64,000 bases of DNA from Epiperipatus broadwayi (taxonomy: Eukaryota; Onychophora; Udeonychophora; Euonychophora; Peripatidae). Each line of letters starts with the position of its first letter. Position 1 is the stretch's first letter. Below, in pieces: positions 61,033-64,000 of this stretch. The stretch covers positions 1,374,469 to 1,438,468 of the forward strand of contig JAQFVV010000253.1 of NCBI GenBank assembly GCA_028023455.1. Reading direction: 5' to 3'. The notes beneath the pieces were generated by a model that was given only the letters and a program-made list of their open reading frames with translations, was not told the origin of the DNA and searched no databases. The translations under genes were made by a program, and so were the position numbers.

Positions 61033-61899
61033 TTTCCCCAATAATAAGATTGGGTCTTATATTTTTGCTCTAAAAGACATCATAGGGCTTATTTTCAGGG
61101 AGTGTCTTATTTTTTCATGTACTGAAATGTACATTTATTCAAGTACTTCTCTTTACAGAAAGCTGTAAGATTCTTAGCCTGGGAGCCTTCCTCAATTTTT
61201 TTCTTGTAATCGTGGGAATAGCTCTTTCTTTTGGCACTCGTCTGACGATCAGAATATTTCATTTAATTTTACCATTAAATCAAGTCTTAATTGAAGACTT
61301 GCAAGAGAGGAGTGGTAGCAAAAATGATTACTGTTAAGAATAGTTTGTCCACGCAAAAGCAACAAAAAAATGCAAGCACAAAATTCAGAAAGTGTTTCTG
61401 TATTTCACATTTGCACATTAACTATGTCCGTTATAAAATACAGCATATTGAATTACAACCATAAATCATTTCTGTTATTTTAATAAAATGTTTTAGGAGT
61501 TAAAAAAAAATATTTAAGAAATCAAACTAATTTTTCTTTTATCTTGACTATTTAAAAGCTACTATGATGAAACTAAAACTAAATCAAACATTCTAAATAT
61601 AAATATAAATAAAATAAGTACCTAAAAATATATATATGAAATTATAAATTGTTCAGTATACTGACTTGTAGATAAATTCTTTTTAATTACATTTGTGAAA
61701 AATTGTCAATGGGATAACTACAAAAGAACTATATAATTTATATTAGCATTTATTTAGAGCATTAGTGTCAATAATATTGTTTATTTCTACATCCATTGAC
61801 CATCTACGTGATGATGATCTTAACTAGGGCTTATATTATAAGCATCCTGAAAAATCATGCTAGAGCTTATTTTCTGGTTGGGTCTTATTATCGGGGAAA
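61033..61899. mobile_element. DNA transposon or MITE with TTTCCCC-type inverted ends
   Basis: Left end TTTCCCCAATAATAAGA (61033-61049) matches right end TCTTATTATCGGGGAAA (61883-61899) in inverse orientation. Nearby subterminal repeats GGGCTTATTTTCAGGG and AGAGCTTATTTTCTGG extend the symmetry. No transposase recognised in the 867 bp, so non-autonomous. No clear target duplication. Confidence 0.6.
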
Positions 61900-62499
61900 C
61901 ATGATATATGTTTTTATAATTATTGTTTCTGTACATTTTTATAGGTAATAAATGCAAATAATAGATACTAAAGATGTTAAATAAAAGTTAATAAATTCAG
62001 CTGTGCATTAGAAATTAAAATAACTTATTTGTTAATTTAATGGTAATTGTGATTTTTTTTTATCGATATTAAAAAAAAAAAAAAACGTAGCCACCAAATT
62101 GCCAAATGTCTATTTCAAAATCAATTTACAATACAAAAAATTATTAATTATAAAAAAAATTTTTAAACTAATTATTAAAGCATTGTTATGCAAAGAAGAC
62201 CTGACTTTTTTTATTTTTATTTTCATGTTCTTTTTTATCATTGAGGGAGGGGTGAAAATTGTCCCGTTTTATATTTGGGTTTTTATTTACTGAGTTTGTT
62301 AGTTGATTGAATGAAATATATGCTTTTTATAAATATGCAATTCAGTGTTTTTTATCAATTTGACAGTTTTTTTGTAGCATTATATAATAGATATCTGATC
62401 AGATCTTTTATTTCCAGTTATTCTGGGATTACATTGAAGCTTTTCTTTTTCCAATAATAGATCTTGACTATTTCAAAATTATTTATATTAAAATAAATA

Positions 62500-62870
62500 A
62501 AAAACTTCATATTCTATATGTCTTAAAATATGATCCAAAAACTTGATGTTTTTCATTTTTGTCAGATTCAGTAGTTTTCTTTTTATCCAAGTTCTAATAA
62601 TCTTTGATCATTGATTATCTTTTCTCGTTCTAATTAATCTTTTTCAAAGCCACATTTTCATTCCTTTCAATCTTTTTCTTTCATGTTTTCCCAAGGAGCA
62701 TGTCTCACAACCGTAAGTCAATATACTCCAAATGATTTTAATAAATTTCATTTTATTATTTGTATCAATATTTTTATTTGGTAATAAAGTTTTTTTTTAT
62801 TTTGAAAAGCATGTTTCGCTCACATTATTCTTGTTTTAATTTTAAAGACTCCAAATAAAAAAATTGTTTT
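62500..62870 (-). pseudogene. LINE thumb/C-terminal fragment
   Basis: Minus strand: LTYGCETCSLGKHERKRLKG then MKMWL, then a broken reading to IIRTWIKRKLLNL. This corresponds to the CETWT...E.R.EAFEMWCWRR region, and is nearly the same as 17880-18120. Confidence 0.6.
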
Positions 62871-63404
62871 CTTTTTACTTTTATCATTTTTATGATATTC
62901 ATACAATAAATACCTATGGTGATATTTATATTTATTAAATGTTGTTATTAATTAGAATTATAACTTTTTATGTTATTTTATTTGTGTGTGTTTATATATA
63001 TACACTTCCTTGCAAGTGTTTTACTCAACCCCTACACTAAGACTATAGTGTTATAATTACAAATGTATGTTATAAGTAAGATTTTAGATATCAGGGAACA
63101 AGTTTATTATTATTTGATAAACAATGTTTTTAAAAAAATTTTATTTATAATATTCAAATTTAAAGTGATCTCTTAATTTTATTAAAAAAGTATAGAATTT
63201 ATTGTCTGGAAAATAGATTTTTTATAGATGCCAGTAATGAAATAAATTTCTGATTGTCTGTCTGCAAGATTTTGAAGTTTTCAAAACTGAATGTATAATA
63301 ACTTATTAGCTTCAATTAGAAATGCAATTTTGAAATAAAAATATTGAAGAAATAAATCATTCAGTTAATTTAAAAAGGACAATTTTGAAATTGTGCTAAA
63401 ATAA

Positions 63405-63541
63405 TGGTACTGGTTTTTTAACCCATACAAGCCACCTGATGGCATTGTTGCTAGCCAAAACGACATTAAACGCCATTTAACGGGCCCGTTTGCGAGTATA
63501 AAAAATGGCAGTTTAATGCGGTTTGCATTTATTGCAGTACC
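63405..63541. repeat. Possible small inverted-end element
   Basis: GGTACTG and CAGTACC bound 137 bp that is richer in GC than its surroundings and includes CGGGCCCG. Short ends only. Confidence 0.3.
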
Positions 63542-63889
63542 AAAATACTTTACTTATTTTTGTTCTGTGAACAAATAAGTGATATATTTTGAAATGTTCA
63601 CAATAAATAAATAATTTGTTTATTAATGAATAAATTATATTATTTTAAAACACTTATAAAATGTTCAGATAGCTGACTATAACCTTTGAAATTTGTGTGC
63701 CATATAAAAATATAGCATTGGAATAAAGATTTAATTATTTATAAATAAATACATTTTACCATAAATTAATAAATATTGTATCTTTATTACTCGGTTAAAT
63801 TAATTAGTAATGTGAAACATTTAGTTCATCTATAATATGATTGAAATGTTTGCTTTCTTGATTTATTACATATTTTTCATATAGTACTA

Positions 63890-63985
63890 AATTGTCCAAG
63901 CACTTTACCACTGTTCCGCAATGCTTTATTTACCATCCTTGCCCCAGCAATCTTCTTCTGAACTTTATATCTCCTAAGCTCAACC
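63890..63985 (-). repeat. Family B fragment, minus strand
   Basis: The reverse complement reads TTCAGAAGAAGATTGCTGGG, then AATAAAGCATTGCGG, aligning with the start of the family B monomer; GAAAC is lost. Confidence 0.5.
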
Positions 63986-64000
63986 ATCTCCTAACCTCAA

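Noticed and set aside
1-64000. CRISPR arrays, bacterial promoters, operons, rRNA
   Set aside because: Spliced exons and non-LTR elements show nuclear eukaryotic DNA; no such features seen.

Overview
AT-rich metazoan nuclear DNA with few genes and many decayed transposons. Two conserved protein-coding genes are visible as exons with GT/AG boundaries and continuous phase. On the plus strand, six exons (27346-60229) encode the N-terminal ~206 residues of checkpoint kinase 1 (Chk1/Grapes), with intact glycine loop, HRD and DFG motifs. The rest of the kinase domain and the C-terminal regulatory domain lie beyond the right edge. On the minus strand, two exons (5382-5502 and 5582-5700) encode the N-terminal part of an omega-amidase/Nit2-type nitrilase; its first exon and later exons were not found. 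The two genes face away from each other. The Chk1 residues resemble arthropod/protostome Chk1, and the AT content and long repeat-filled introns would fit an arthropod such as an arachnid, but the species cannot be fixed from sequence alone.

Layout. 1-5300: ~175-bp tandem repeats, a dead hAT transposase and two complex repeat insertions. 5382-5700: nit2 exons. 5.7-27.3 kb: intergenic/5' region with possible NRF1/ETS/E2F promoter motifs (8.56, 12.5, 13.4 and 14.4 kb), several minus-strand LINE remnants, mariner and SINE-like pieces. 27.3-60.2 kb: chk1 exons. Intron 1 (17.2 kb) holds a gag-only LTR retrotransposon (28569-37645) whose 5' LTR contains a nested ~3.5 kb solo-LTR-like insertion, a ~600-bp foldback and a 2.8-kb LINE split by a palindromic element. 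Introns 2, 4 and 5 hold more LINE, mariner and repeat debris. 60.2-64 kb: intron 6 with a TIR element and a LINE 3' fragment.

The most unusual content is a dispersed repeat family (here 'family A', monomer ~420-450 bp). Its best copies carry what reads as a type I hammerhead self-cleaving ribozyme: all core nucleotides, a two-part stem I, a stem II with compensatory change between copies, and a minimal stem III whose strands are the self-complementary ACTAGT. Several copies are flanked by 11-14 bp target-site duplications, occur as more-than-unit-length or tandem dimers, begin at different points of the monomer and carry inverted segments. That combination matches what is known of animal retrozymes and of Penelope-like element ribozymes, and suggests retrotransposition of a multimeric or circular ribozyme RNA. 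A second family (B, ~175-bp tandem monomers) carries a more degenerate hammerhead-like hairpin.
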